A stretch of DNA of 64,000 bases, taken from the NCBI GenBank assembly GCA_017404265.1, contig JAFRCS010000004.1, positions 1 through 64,000 on the forward strand, written 5' to 3'. Source of the DNA: Mogibacterium sp. (GTDB lineage: Bacteria > Bacillota > Clostridia > Peptostreptococcales > Anaerovoracaceae). Shown in pieces: positions 16,413-27,219 of the stretch. A program made the position numbers and the translations under genes. Below the pieces are notes generated by a model. It did not search any database. It was not told the origin of the DNA and worked only from the letters and a program-made list of their open reading frames with translations. Position 1 is the stretch's first letter. Each line of letters begins with the position of its first letter.

Positions 16413-19400
16413 ATGAAACGCAACAAAACACTTAAGAGATTTCTTGCATTTCTTCTGTGTGCGGCAATGATGATCACCTATATGCCATCGTCAGTATATA
16501 CACTTGCTGACGGGAGCGGTGATGGTGACGAACCGCAAACAAGTGAAGCTACTGTAAGTACAGGATCTTCACAGGGAGAAATAGGAGAAACAAAGGACAC
16601 TGATTCTGCTCCTGCAGGAATAGAGGCTGAATCTGCTTCTACGAATGAGGGAGATGAAGGTGTGTCTGACGTAGACACGGAGGGCCAGATCGTTGAAGGC
16701 GGAACTGAGCCTGACGATGTAAACATTAACGGACCGCCAGAAGGAGATGGACAAGAACCTCTCGAAGAAGGCGTTGAAGAACCGACCAGGGCAACAGATA
16801 CCACCTGGACCGTGACTTTCTACGACAGAGACGCGGAAGTCTACAAAACAGTAGAAGTCACCAAGGGTGAAGCGATCGGCAGCGAGATGCCTGATCCTAT
16901 TGCCCGTGAGGACTATAACGCTTACTGGGCTCTCGGCGAGATCATCGAGGGAACACAGGGCCCGGAGATCAAGGTCACAGGAGACAGGATCACCAGCAGC
17001 TATGTACCGACTGCTGATACTGTTGTAGTTCCTGACTATTCCAAGATCTCCTACACCATCACTTTCTATGAGGATGAAAGTGCTACAACGGCGTTCGCGA
17101 CGAGGACGGTCGACGTCGACACCAGCTATTGCCTGAACGATATCCCGCAGGTACCGGTCAGGAACGGATACTCCGGGAAATGGGTATACAGCGGCGGAGA
17201 CTTCACCAACAGCGTTGCGGCCAGCGGCGATATGAGAGTCTGGGCCGAGTATGAGGCTACAAACTTTACTGTGACCTACAAATACATGCTCGACGGCACA
17301 GAGAAAACATATCAGACTGATGAATACTCCAAGGGAGCTACGATTGAACTTCCAACAGCTCCTGTAGAGGAAGGTCATGAGTTTATCGGCTGGTATTCCG
17401 GAGAGACACAGTACACCGGCGGCGAAGTAGTCAATGGAAATGTAGAACTTCAGGGAAGATTCACTGACATGTACTCCGTAAAGTTCGTCGTGCTGAACGA
17501 TGACGGAACTGTAAAGGAGACACTCTCCCAGTACTTCAGAACTGAGGGCGACAGGATCGAGACTATGCCGCAGGCGCCATTTGTATCCGGCAAGAAGTTC
17601 GTAAAATGGGTCGTCGAAGGCACTGAAACTGAAGTTACAGCGAATACAGTAGTCACCGGAAACTTCAGAGCGGTAGCAGTTTTCGAAGAGGTTGAATCGT
17701 ATACGATCACGGTCGATTACTGGTATAAGACCGACAACGGTTCTCACCATACGTTCGATACTGTAATAACTGAGATCGCTTCCGGCGATTTCAACTCAGA
17801 AGGCAAGTACATCATTACGCCTCCGGCTTCCACACAGACAGATTCAGAACATGTAGAAGATGGTCCTAGGTACTACGCCAGCAGGTCTTCTATTGAAATC
17901 GAGAAATCTCATTTTGATGCAAACCATGCGTACACAACAGATGTAGAGTATGTCGCCTACACAGCGCAGTATGACTTCGTATATCTCCTGAAAGACCTTA
18001 ATGGTAATGGATATACAGAGATCGACCGCGAGTCGAATGTCAAGGGAGTACTTGGTACTTATGTTACTCCGACCGTTAAGGAATTCCCGTACGCTACTCT
18101 TGAGGTTGCTGAAGGAGCAACGATCAATCAGGTATCCGGACAGGAACTTGAGGTCAAGTACGTCAGAAAGAACTATCAGCTCACATATGAGACCAATGGC
18201 GGTTCTTATGTTGGCGGCACGACCGCGCCTTACGGCACAAACGTGACTCTTTCGTCAACGGTTCCGACAAGGGCGGGTTACACATTCGGTGGCTGGTATC
18301 TCGATGAGGCACTCACACAGCCTGCAGGCGCCAGCGTTACGCTGAATGACAATACCACGGTATACGCGAAGTGGAACGGCGCTACCGTTCACTATACGGT
18401 CGTTTATCTGTTCGAGAAGTATAATGACGCCGGCACAAGCAGCAGCTATGTGTACGACAACTCCAGAGACGCAACGGGTACTGTAGGGAGCACAGTACAG
18501 GCAGCCAACGCGCCTAATATAACCAGAACCGGATGGGAGAAAGATACTGAAAAGAACGCAGAATCCAGCGTTGTGATCGCGGCGGACGGATCTTCAGTTC
18601 TGTATGTGTACTATAAACTTACAGAGTATACATTCCATTTCAGACCTGGTACATTCTCCTACAACTATGATGATTATAATGTTACTGCGCCTCTAAACGG
18701 AGAGTCACAAACAGGTAATACCAACTGGTCATATACATTTACTGCGAAGCTCGGTCAGGATATTTCTTCAAAGTGGATCAGTGCAGGAAATGGTAGAGTT
18801 AGAATTTACGGGTCGAATTACAATGTCAACTTCAGCGGCTGGACTGCTGTTGGTGGCGATACAGTATATGTAACAAAACGTCTGACACTTACTGAAGACA
18901 TGCTTCCAAGCAGTGGTACAAGCATTACATATAGCGGTTATTGGCTGTACAGCACTGTCACATATACTGTAAATTACATGCTGCAGAATGCTGATAATGA
19001 CCAGTACACAAAATCTGAGGCTTATAGCCAGACATATAATTATTCTTCCGGCGCATCCCTTAGCCCGAAGGATATCCCTGGCTACACTTATGTCCGCAGA
19101 ACTGACAGCGGTAATACGACAACTTTCTATTATGACCGTGACACGTTCAAGATCGACTACTACTACGGCAGCACAAAGCTGAATACGATCGAAAACATCA
19201 AGTTTGACGCGACGATCACCGGCAGCACATATAACTGGACGCCGACTGCCGCGCAGTGCGGTGTGGACAGCGACTATACGTTCGCGGGTTGGTATTCTGA
19301 CTCAGGTCTGACTACTCCGTATACGTTCAGCACAATGCCGGCATCGAACCTTGTACTGTACGCTAAGTGGACCGCTCCTTCATATACAGTCAGCTTTGTT

Positions 19401-22400
19401 GATACTGACGGCACGACTCAGCTTGCGGACAGCCAGACTGTAGAGAAGTACAAGAAAGTTGAGAAGCCTGCGAACCCGACAAAGGTCGGATACACATTCG
19501 ATGGCTGGTACACAGCTGCCGAAGGCGGTCAGATGTATGACTGGAACAACCAGATCACAGCTGATACTACTATCTACGCGCACTGGACGCAGGAGCCGCT
19601 GAGCTATACTGTTCACTATGTAAAGGGTTCCGAAACCGGTGAGGAAGTAGCCCCGGTCAAGACTGTCAGCAATCCGAACTGGACAGTAGGCGAAGTGATC
19701 ACTGAAAAGGCGCTCGCCATAGCCGGATACCGCCCTGACGCAGGTGAAAAGAGCGTTACGCTCAGCATTGGATCGACCAATGATATCTACTTCATATATA
19801 ACGTAAAGAGCGAAACAACAGGTTATACAGTAAGGTATCTGGAAGAAGGAACAAATGAACCGGTACATGACCCGAAAGTAGTTGAAAACGTTCCTGGCGA
19901 CACAGCCTCTGTTGTTGAGTTCGCTGTTGAAATCGATGGTCTTTATCCTAACGTTGAGGAAATAACCTATACGCTTGGATCAGACCCGGCAAACAACATT
20001 ATCACCTTCTATTATTCAAAATATAAGAGCATAAATGTCACGGTCAATTTCGTTGACATGGCAGGACAGCCTATTGCTGATCCGGACACAAAGACGCTGA
20101 AGGTAGGAAATACATTTACCCTGAGCCGTACACCTATCGCGGGATGGGATCTCAATAAGGCGGTCAAGGGCACGGCATTCAGTGGAGATGCTGCTGAAGA
20201 TTCCTTAAAGATCACAGAAGCGGTCATTGAGGCTAACCCGGATGGTCTTGTGTACACGCTCTTCTATCAGAAGAGACTGACGATCACCGCGAACAGCTTC
20301 TCGAAGCAGTATGACGGAACCGCGCTCATGATGCCTACAACTCTGGCTGATCAGGTAACGGTCGAAGGTCTGGCAGATGGAGACTCGCTTACCGGCATCT
20401 CGTTCGGATATACGGGCGCTGACAATCCTACTCAGAACGGAAGGATCAACGCAGGTACAGCGACCGTTACACCTGTTGCTCCGCAGATCAGCGGCGTACA
20501 TAATACAAATTATTATAAGATACGCGTTTTAAGCGGATCATTAGAAGTAACAAAGATCAACGTCACCATCCGTATCGAGCCTGACCGCTGGACCGGAGCG
20601 GAATACAACGGTGAGGTATACAAGGCCGGATTTACCAATCCTGGCAAGGAGATTTCAGATTACGTAATCATCAGCCACGAAGGTTACCGCAATCAATACC
20701 TGACTGCCGTATGGAATGCTGTAAAGGCAAAGGCGCAACACGATTCATCTGCTGCCGGTCTGGGATACTACGGGCTCGCTGAGAGCGATGTCGGAGATTA
20801 CACATGGAATCTGGAGCTGACGACAGCTGATCTGCCTCAGAACGACAACTACAGCGTAAGCCTGTATGTCCGTCCGGGAAGACTGCAGATCCTGCCTAAG
20901 GCGATCACAGTAAAGGCAAATGGCGGCAGCAAGCCGTATGATGGTACGCCGATCACGGCAGAAGGAACAGGCTACACCATCACATCAGGCTCTCTCGCTG
21001 ACGGAGATGCAATAAATGTACCGCTCTCCGGATCTCAGACTGATCTCGGAAGCTCCCCTGCAACCGTGGGAGCTGTCACGATCACAAGAGGAGAAGGCGA
21101 TGACGCTAAAAATGTAACAGACAACTATACTATTGTTAAAGAAGACGGAACTCTGACAGTTACACCGGTCACGACCGAGTACGTGATCACGGTAACCGGA
21201 AATAACGCAAGCTATCAGTACAATGGTTCTGAGCAGAGCGTAAACGGCTACACAGTAAGCGATTACGATCCTAAGATCACGTTCACGGGCATCGATCAGG
21301 ACGACGCTAAGGCGACCGCTAAGGGAACCAACGCCGGCACATACACGATGACGATGTCTGAGGCTGACTTCAGCGCGACATCAGAGTACTACACGAACAT
21401 CAAGATCGTGGTAGTACCTGGAAAACTGACGATCACAAAGAAGACAGAACCTTATAAGATCACGGTAACCGGTAATTCGACAACAAAGATCTACAACGGT
21501 TCTGAGCAGAGTGTAAGCGGCTACACGGTGAGCGAACACGATCCTTCGATCACGGTAACAGGTCCGGCGCAGGATAGCGCTAAGGCGACTGCAAAGGGAA
21601 CCAACGCAGGCACATACACGATGACGCTGTCTGAATCCGACTTTACAGCGACATCAGCCAACTACGATAACATCCAGATCGAGGTAGTACCTGGAACACT
21701 GGAGATCACACCGATCACCGATGAGTATGAGATCACGGTAACAGGTAACTCTGATACAAAGGTCTATAACACTGAGGAGCAGAGCGTAAACGGCTACACA
21801 GTAAGCACATACGATTCGACGATCAACTTCTCAGGCATCGCGCAGAACGACGCTAAGGCGACCGCAAAGGGAACCAACGCAGGCACCTACACGATGGCGA
21901 TGACCAAGGATGACTTCAGCGCTACATCGAACAACTACACTAATATCAAGATCACTGTAGTACCTGGAACGCTGACGATCACACCGATCGAAGAAGAGTA
22001 TGAGATCACAGTGACCGGACACTCTGATACAAAGGTCTACAACAGAGCCGAGCAGAGCGTAAGCGGTTACGATGTAAGCGACTACGACTCGACGATCACA
22101 CTTAACGGTCCGGCACAGGATAGCGCTAAGGCGACCGCAAAGGGAACCAACGTCGGCACTTACACGATGACGATGGCTGATGCTGACTTCACAGCGACAT
22201 CGGTCAACTACACCAACATCAAGGTAACTGTAGTTCCTGGAACACTGGAGATCACACCGATCACCGATGAGTACGAGATCACAGTAACCGGAAACTCTGA
22301 CACTAAGGTCTACAACGGATCTGAGCAGAGTGTAAGCGGCTACACAGTCAGCAGCTTCGATTCGACGATCACGTTCAACGGCATCGCGCAGGATGACGCG

Positions 22401-25400
22401 AAGGCGACCGCAAAGGGAACCAACGCGGGCACCTACAACATGACGATGTCAGCAGCTGACTTCACGGCTACATCGGACAACTACAGCAACATCAAAATCA
22501 CAGTAGTTCCTGGAACACTGACGATCACACCTGTCACAACCGAGTACGAGATCACAGTAACCGGTAACTCTGATACCAAGGTCTATAACACTGAGGAGCA
22601 GAGCGTAAACGGCTACACAACAAGTGAATACGATCCGACGATCACGTTCAACGGCATCGATCAGGATGACGCTAAGGCGACCGCAAAGGGAACCAACGCA
22701 GGCACATACACGATGACGATGACCAAGGATGACTTCAGCGCTTCATCGGTCAACTACACTAACATCAAGATCACTGTAGTACCTGGAACACTGACGATCA
22801 CACCGATCACATCCGAGTACGAGATCACAGTAACCGGAAACTCCGCGACAAAGATCTACAACGCATCTGAGCAGAGCGTAAACGGCTACACAGTAAGCGA
22901 GTTCGATCCGACGATCACGTTCACGGGCATCGATCAGGACGACGCGAAGGCTACCGCAAAGGGAACCAACGTCGGCACCTACACGATGACGATGACGCAG
23001 AGCGACTTCAACGCTTCGTCGGTCAACTACACAAACATCAAGATCACAGTAGTACCTGGAACGCTGACGATCAGCAAGAAGACAGATGAGTACGTGATCA
23101 CAGTAACCGGTAACTCCGCGACACAGATCTACAAGGGTTCTGAGTGGAGCGTAAGCGGTTACACAACAAGTCAATACGATTCGTCGATCACTCTTAACGG
23201 TCCGGCACAGGACGACGCTAAGGTTACCGCAAAGGGAACCAACGCCGGCACCTACACGATGACGATGTCTGAGGCTGACTTCACAGCGACATCAGCCAAC
23301 TACGACAACATCAGGATCGTGGTAGTACCTGGAACGCTTACGATCACACCGATCGAAGATGAGTATGTGATCACAGTAACCGGAAACTCCGACTCGAAGG
23401 TCTATAACGGATCCGAGCAGAGCGTAAACGGCTACACAGTAAGCACATACGACTCGTCGATCACGTTCGAGGGTCTTGAGCAGAACGACGCTAAGGCTAC
23501 CGCAAAGGGAACCAATGTCGGCACCTACACGATGACGATGACCAAGGATGACTTCAGTGCATCATCGGTCAACTACACCAACATCAAGATCACAGTAGTA
23601 CCTGGAACGCTGACGATCACACCGGTCACCGATGAGTACGAGATCACAGTAACCGGAAACTCCGACTCGAAGGTCTACAACGGATCCGAGCAGAGCGTAA
23701 ACGGATACACGGTAAGCGAATACGACTCGACGATCAACTTCACAGGCATCGATCAGGATGACGCTAAGGCGACCGCAAAGGGAACCAACGCCGGCACCTA
23801 CACGATGACGATGGCAGCATCTGACTTCAGCGCTACATCGGTCAACTACAGCAACATCAAGATCACTGTAGTACCTGGAACGCTGACGATCACACCGATC
23901 ACTGATGAGTATGAGATCACAGTAACCGGTAACTCCGCGACAAGAACCTACAACGGATCTGAGCAGAGCGTAAGCGGCTACACAGTAAGCGAGTACGATT
24001 CCACGATCAACTTCACAGGCATCGCACAGGACGACGCGAAGGCGACCGCAAAGGGAACCAACGCCGGCAACTATACGATGACGATGACCAAGGATGACTT
24101 CAGCGCTACATCGGTCAACTACACCAACATCAAGATCACAGTAGCACCTGGAACGCTGACGATCACAAAGGATACAGAACCATACGTGATCACAGTAACC
24201 GGAAACTCCGACTCGAAGGTCTATAACAGAGCCGAGCAGAGTGTAAGCGGCTACACGGTCAGCGACTACGATTCGTCGATCACGTTCACAGGCATCGCGC
24301 AGGACGACGCCAAGGCGACCGCTAAGGGAACCAACGTTGGCACCTACACGATGACGATGACATCTGCTGACTTCAGCGCTACATCGAACAACTACGAGTC
24401 GATCACGATCAACGTAGTACCTGGAACGCTTGAGATCACACCGGTAACGACCGAGTACGTGATCACAGTAACCGGAAATAACGCAAGCTATCAGTACAAT
24501 GGATCTGAGCAGAGCGTAAACGGCTACACAGTAAGCGATTACGATCCGACGATCACGTTCACAGGCATCGCGCAGAACGACGCTAAGGCGACCGCAAAGG
24601 GAACCAACGCGGGCGAGTACACGATGACGATGGCAGCAGCTGACTTCACAGCTACATCGGACAACTACAGCAACATCAAGATCAACGTAGTACCTGGAAA
24701 ACTGACGATCACAAAGAAGACAGAGCCTTATGTGATCACAGTTACAGGAAACTCCGGCACGCAGATCTACAACGGATCTGAGCAGAGCGTAAGCGGCTAC
24801 ACGGTGAGCGAGCATGATCCTTCGATCACGTTCACAGGCATCGCGCAGAACGACGCTAAGGCGACCGCAAAGGGAACCAACGCGGGCACCTACACGATGA
24901 CGATGACATCGTCAGACTTCAGCGCGACTTCTGAGAACTATGAGTCGATCACGATCAATGTAGTACCTGGAACGCTGACGATCACCCCGATCACTGATGA
25001 GTATGAGATCACAGTAACCGGACACTCCGACTCGAAGGTCTACAACGGATCTGAGCAGAGCGTAAGCGGATACGACGTGAGCGAATACGACTCGACGATC
25101 ACGCTCAACGGTCCGGCGCAGAACGACGCTAAGGCGACCGCAAAGGGAACCAACGCCGGCACATACAATATGACGATGACCAAGGATGACTTCACAGCGA
25201 CATCGGTCAACTACACGAACATCAAGGTAACTGTAGTACCTGGAACGCTGACGATCACCCCGATCACGGATGAGTATGTGATCACAGTAACCGGAAACTC
25301 CGACTCGAAGGTCTACAACGGATCTGAGCAGAGCGTAAACGGCTACACAGTAAGCGAATACGATTCGACGATCAACTTCACAGGCATCGGTCAGGACGAC

Positions 25401-27077
25401 GCCAAGGCGACCGCAAAGGGAACCAACGCGGGCACCTACACGATGACGATGACCAAGGATGACTTCAGCGCGACATCGGTCAACTACACGAACATCAAGA
25501 TCAATGTTGAACCTGGAACGCTGACGATCACACCGATCACCGATGAGTATGAGATCACAGTAACCGGAAACTCCGACTCGAAGGTCTACAACGGATCTGA
25601 GCAGAGCGTAAGCGGCTACACAGTAAGCGAATACGATTCGACGATCACACTTAACGGTCCGGCACAGAACGACGCCAAGGCGACAGCTAAGGGAACCAAC
25701 GCGGGCACCTACACAATGCCGATGACTAATGTTGACTTTACAGCGACATCGGTCAACTACACCAACATCAAGGTAACAGTAGAGCCTGGAACGCTGACGA
25801 TCACACCGGCTAAGCTGCCGGACGATCCGGATGATCCGGACGATCCTGCGAACAAGAGATTCGATGTATCGCAGCCTAAGGATGTTCCTTACAACGGACA
25901 GGATCAGAAGCAGCCTGTTACAATAACAGACACTACATCCGGTAAAGAGCTTACAAGCGCTGATGTCACTGTTGAATACAGCAATGATGTCAAGAACGTC
26001 GGAACAGTTACAGTAACTATTACCGCAGTTGAAAACGGCAACTACACCGGAAGCTTCACAAGGACCTACAAGATTACACCGGCGCCTATAACAATCAAGG
26101 CGGACGATAAGAGTAAGGTCTATGGACAGGCCGATCCTGAACTCACAGTATCGATAGTATCCGGACAGCTCTACGGCGAAGATGAGATCAAATACGATAT
26201 CTCAAGAGAAGCCGGAGAAAATGTTGGCAAGTACACTATCGAGCTCAAGGATGGCACAAACTTCATTCTGAAGGCCCTCAAGCTGACAAAGGGCAACTAT
26301 GACATAACCTTCGAGAATGGAACGTTCACTATCACAAAGGCTCCGCTGACAATTACAACTCCAAGTGCTACAAGAGCTTACAACGGTAATCCGCTTACAG
26401 CTACAGGAGCTACTATCAGCGGTCTGGTGAATGGAGATAAGGCAACGGTTACAGCTACAGGCTCTCGTACAGCAGTAGGGTCCAGCCAGAATACATATTC
26501 GATCAACTGGACTTCAGGTTCTGCGTCCAACTACGACATTAAGGAGAACCTTGGTATTCTGACAGTCACAGCAGCAGGAGGTCCTGGCCCTGGCCCTGGC
26601 CCTGGTCCTGGCCCTGGAGTTACTCCAGCAGCTCCGACCGTAGTACCTGATGAGCCGGCACCGGCAGCTGAGCCTGAGACAGTCATCCCTGATGAGCCGA
26701 CACCTATGGCTGAAGGCACATGGGCTCTGATCAACTTGATCTCGGCAATCGTCACAGCACTCGGCGCAGTCATCGCACTCTTCCGCAAGAAAGAGGATGA
26801 AGATGAGGACGAGGACAACATGTACAAGGAAGAGGATGAAGACGACAACAGGGGCAAGAAAATGCTCGCTGCTAAGATCGCCGGAGCACTCGCAGGAGTT
26901 GCTGCACCGATCACATTCTTCCTTACCGAGGACATGAGCCTGCCGATGGCTATGATCGATAAGTGGACAGTCCTGATGCTGGTTATGCTGGCAGTTCAGG
27001 TTGTCGCAGCGGTCTTCAACAAGAAGGCATCGGAACTCGATGACGACGAGGAGACAGCTGAGGAAGCAGCTAACTAA
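16413..27077 (+). CDS. Giant MBG/InlB-repeat surface protein 1 (3554 residues)
   Basis: A secreted, membrane-anchored adhesin-like protein. The start is ATG 16413 with GGGAGG in front; an in-frame TTG at 16392 is less likely. The signal peptide ends near ADG (about residue 35) and carries the YMPS motif shared with proteins 2 and 3. An acidic linker follows, then a domain beginning WTVTFYDRDAEVYK (about 130) shared with protein 4. Next come InlB-like beta-grasp repeats with GYTFGGWY...YAKW (about 280-1100), a MucBP-like segment (about 1138-1190) and MBG-type domains (about 1290-1580). Residues 1585-3131 are 17 exact 91-residue repeats. Then follow an MBG_2-like domain, a Gly-Pro linker (about 3389) and a three-helix anchor (about 3435-3545) with a DE-rich cytoplasmic loop. 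There is no LPXTG. A likely role is binding host or bacterial glycans or mucins; the ligand is unknown. Confidence 0.85.
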   Translation: MKRNKTLKRFLAFLLCAAMMITYMPSSVYTLADGSGDGDEPQTSEATVSTGSSQGEIGETKDTDSAPAGIEAESASTNEGDEGVSDVDTEGQIVEGGTEPDDVNINGPPEGDGQEPLEEGVEEPTRATDTTWTVTFYDRDAEVYKTVEVTKGEAIGSEMPDPIAREDYNAYWALGEIIEGTQGPEIKVTGDRITSSYVPTADTVVVPDYSKISYTITFYEDESATTAFATRTVDVDTSYCLNDIPQVPVRNGYSGKWVYSGGDFTNSVAASGDMRVWAEYEATNFTVTYKYMLDGTEKTYQTDEYSKGATIELPTAPVEEGHEFIGWYSGETQYTGGEVVNGNVELQGRFTDMYSVKFVVLNDDGTVKETLSQYFRTEGDRIETMPQAPFVSGKKFVKWVVEGTETEVTANTVVTGNFRAVAVFEEVESYTITVDYWYKTDNGSHHTFDTVITEIASGDFNSEGKYIITPPASTQTDSEHVEDGPRYYASRSSIEIEKSHFDANHAYTTDVEYVAYTAQYDFVYLLKDLNGNGYTEIDRESNVKGVLGTYVTPTVKEFPYATLEVAEGATINQVSGQELEVKYVRKNYQLTYETNGGSYVGGTTAPYGTNVTLSSTVPTRAGYTFGGWYLDEALTQPAGASVTLNDNTTVYAKWNGATVHYTVVYLFEKYNDAGTSSSYVYDNSRDATGTVGSTVQAANAPNITRTGWEKDTEKNAESSVVIAADGSSVLYVYYKLTEYTFHFRPGTFSYNYDDYNVTAPLNGESQTGNTNWSYTFTAKLGQDISSKWISAGNGRVRIYGSNYNVNFSGWTAVGGDTVYVTKRLTLTEDMLPSSGTSITYSGYWLYSTVTYTVNYMLQNADNDQYTKSEAYSQTYNYSSGASLSPKDIPGYTYVRRTDSGNTTTFYYDRDTFKIDYYYGSTKLNTIENIKFDATITGSTYNWTPTAAQCGVDSDYTFAGWYSDSGLTTPYTFSTMPASNLVLYAKWTAPSYTVSFVDTDGTTQLADSQTVEKYKKVEKPANPTKVGYTFDGWYTAAEGGQMYDWNNQITADTTIYAHWTQEPLSYTVHYVKGSETGEEVAPVKTVSNPNWTVGEVITEKALAIAGYRPDAGEKSVTLSIGSTNDIYFIYNVKSETTGYTVRYLEEGTNEPVHDPKVVENVPGDTASVVEFAVEIDGLYPNVEEITYTLGSDPANNIITFYYSKYKSINVTVNFVDMAGQPIADPDTKTLKVGNTFTLSRTPIAGWDLNKAVKGTAFSGDAAEDSLKITEAVIEANPDGLVYTLFYQKRLTITANSFSKQYDGTALMMPTTLADQVTVEGLADGDSLTGISFGYTGADNPTQNGRINAGTATVTPVAPQISGVHNTNYYKIRVLSGSLEVTKINVTIRIEPDRWTGAEYNGEVYKAGFTNPGKEISDYVIISHEGYRNQYLTAVWNAVKAKAQHDSSAAGLGYYGLAESDVGDYTWNLELTTADLPQNDNYSVSLYVRPGRLQILPKAITVKANGGSKPYDGTPITAEGTGYTITSGSLADGDAINVPLSGSQTDLGSSPATVGAVTITRGEGDDAKNVTDNYTIVKEDGTLTVTPVTTEYVITVTGNNASYQYNGSEQSVNGYTVSDYDPKITFTGIDQDDAKATAKGTNAGTYTMTMSEADFSATSEYYTNIKIVVVPGKLTITKKTEPYKITVTGNSTTKIYNGSEQSVSGYTVSEHDPSITVTGPAQDSAKATAKGTNAGTYTMTLSESDFTATSANYDNIQIEVVPGTLEITPITDEYEITVTGNSDTKVYNTEEQSVNGYTVSTYDSTINFSGIAQNDAKATAKGTNAGTYTMAMTKDDFSATSNNYTNIKITVVPGTLTITPIEEEYEITVTGHSDTKVYNRAEQSVSGYDVSDYDSTITLNGPAQDSAKATAKGTNVGTYTMTMADADFTATSVNYTNIKVTVVPGTLEITPITDEYEITVTGNSDTKVYNGSEQSVSGYTVSSFDSTITFNGIAQDDAKATAKGTNAGTYNMTMSAADFTATSDNYSNIKITVVPGTLTITPVTTEYEITVTGNSDTKVYNTEEQSVNGYTTSEYDPTITFNGIDQDDAKATAKGTNAGTYTMTMTKDDFSASSVNYTNIKITVVPGTLTITPITSEYEITVTGNSATKIYNASEQSVNGYTVSEFDPTITFTGIDQDDAKATAKGTNVGTYTMTMTQSDFNASSVNYTNIKITVVPGTLTISKKTDEYVITVTGNSATQIYKGSEWSVSGYTTSQYDSSITLNGPAQDDAKVTAKGTNAGTYTMTMSEADFTATSANYDNIRIVVVPGTLTITPIEDEYVITVTGNSDSKVYNGSEQSVNGYTVSTYDSSITFEGLEQNDAKATAKGTNVGTYTMTMTKDDFSASSVNYTNIKITVVPGTLTITPVTDEYEITVTGNSDSKVYNGSEQSVNGYTVSEYDSTINFTGIDQDDAKATAKGTNAGTYTMTMAASDFSATSVNYSNIKITVVPGTLTITPITDEYEITVTGNSATRTYNGSEQSVSGYTVSEYDSTINFTGIAQDDAKATAKGTNAGNYTMTMTKDDFSATSVNYTNIKITVAPGTLTITKDTEPYVITVTGNSDSKVYNRAEQSVSGYTVSDYDSSITFTGIAQDDAKATAKGTNVGTYTMTMTSADFSATSNNYESITINVVPGTLEITPVTTEYVITVTGNNASYQYNGSEQSVNGYTVSDYDPTITFTGIAQNDAKATAKGTNAGEYTMTMAAADFTATSDNYSNIKINVVPGKLTITKKTEPYVITVTGNSGTQIYNGSEQSVSGYTVSEHDPSITFTGIAQNDAKATAKGTNAGTYTMTMTSSDFSATSENYESITINVVPGTLTITPITDEYEITVTGHSDSKVYNGSEQSVSGYDVSEYDSTITLNGPAQNDAKATAKGTNAGTYNMTMTKDDFTATSVNYTNIKVTVVPGTLTITPITDEYVITVTGNSDSKVYNGSEQSVNGYTVSEYDSTINFTGIGQDDAKATAKGTNAGTYTMTMTKDDFSATSVNYTNIKINVEPGTLTITPITDEYEITVTGNSDSKVYNGSEQSVSGYTVSEYDSTITLNGPAQNDAKATAKGTNAGTYTMPMTNVDFTATSVNYTNIKVTVEPGTLTITPAKLPDDPDDPDDPANKRFDVSQPKDVPYNGQDQKQPVTITDTTSGKELTSADVTVEYSNDVKNVGTVTVTITAVENGNYTGSFTRTYKITPAPITIKADDKSKVYGQADPELTVSIVSGQLYGEDEIKYDISREAGENVGKYTIELKDGTNFILKALKLTKGNYDITFENGTFTITKAPLTITTPSATRAYNGNPLTATGATISGLVNGDKATVTATGSRTAVGSSQNTYSINWTSGSASNYDIKENLGILTVTAAGGPGPGPGPGPGPGVTPAAPTVVPDEPAPAAEPETVIPDEPTPMAEGTWALINLISAIVTALGAVIALFRKKEDEDEDEDNMYKEEDEDDNRGKKMLAAKIAGALAGVAAPITFFLTEDMSLPMAMIDKWTVLMLVMLAVQVVAAVFNKKASELDDDEETAEEAAN
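21165..25805 (+). repeat. 17 tandem 273-nt (91-aa) repeats in giant gene 1
   Basis: Units begin with P-x-x-x-E-Y-x-I-T-V-T-G and contain VYNGSEQSV(N/S)GY, DAKATAKGTNAGTYTM and VVPGTLTIT. Seventeen units fill 4641 nt exactly (17 x 273), so there is no net insertion or deletion. Unit 13 begins at 24441, as predicted by the period. Variation is concentrated in the GIxQxD/GPAQxS loop and in the segment after KVYN. The fold is MBG-like (YNG/YDG motif). Confidence 0.95.
26583..26617 (+). repeat. Hexanucleotide repeat encoding a Gly-Pro linker
   Basis: Tandem CCTGGC/CCTGGT units encode an alternating Gly-Pro stretch between the last MBG domain and the membrane anchor. Slippage here would change linker length in steps of two residues. 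Confidence 0.85.
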
Positions 27078-27117
27078 AAACGGATAAGCGTTAATCGCTG
27101 AACCAAACCAAACAATA

Positions 27118-27150
27118 CGGGAGATAGCCTAAATGGCTATCTCCCGTTTT
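27118..27150 (+). terminator. Terminator of giant gene 1
   Basis: A perfect 12-bp stem (CGGGAGATAGCC with GGCTATCTCCCG, loop TAAAT) is followed by TTTT. The stem resembles those after genes 3 and 4 (GAGACAGC). Confidence 0.85.
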
Positions 27151-27190
27151 ATTAGTTGTGCGAAAACGATATTATTATAGTAGAAAACTA

Positions 27191-27219
27191 AGAGGCGACT
27201 GAAAGGCTGCCTCTTTTTT
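27191..27219 (+). terminator. Second terminator-like hairpin at the start of leader copy 2
   Basis: AGAGGC pairs with GCCTCT and is followed by TTTTTT and GCTTTTTGAAAA. All three leader copies begin with a hairpin and T-tract of this kind, which would insulate each surface gene from its upstream neighbour. Confidence 0.65.

Noticed and set aside
23562..24815. Long open frame on the minus strand (417 codons) inside the repeat array
   Set aside because: It arises because the repeat lacks stops in that frame; it changes with each repeat, has no ribosome binding site and has an improbable Cys/Arg/Asp-rich composition.
21165..25805. Regular repeats that could suggest a CRISPR array
   Set aside because: Units are 273 nt, in frame throughout, and encode MBG-like domains; there are no short repeats with unique spacers and no cas genes.
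26640..27077. LPXTG sortase signal in the surface proteins
   Set aside because: No LPXTG-like motif followed by a single helix and basic tail is present; the ends have three helices and acidic loops, and no sortase gene occurs in the window.
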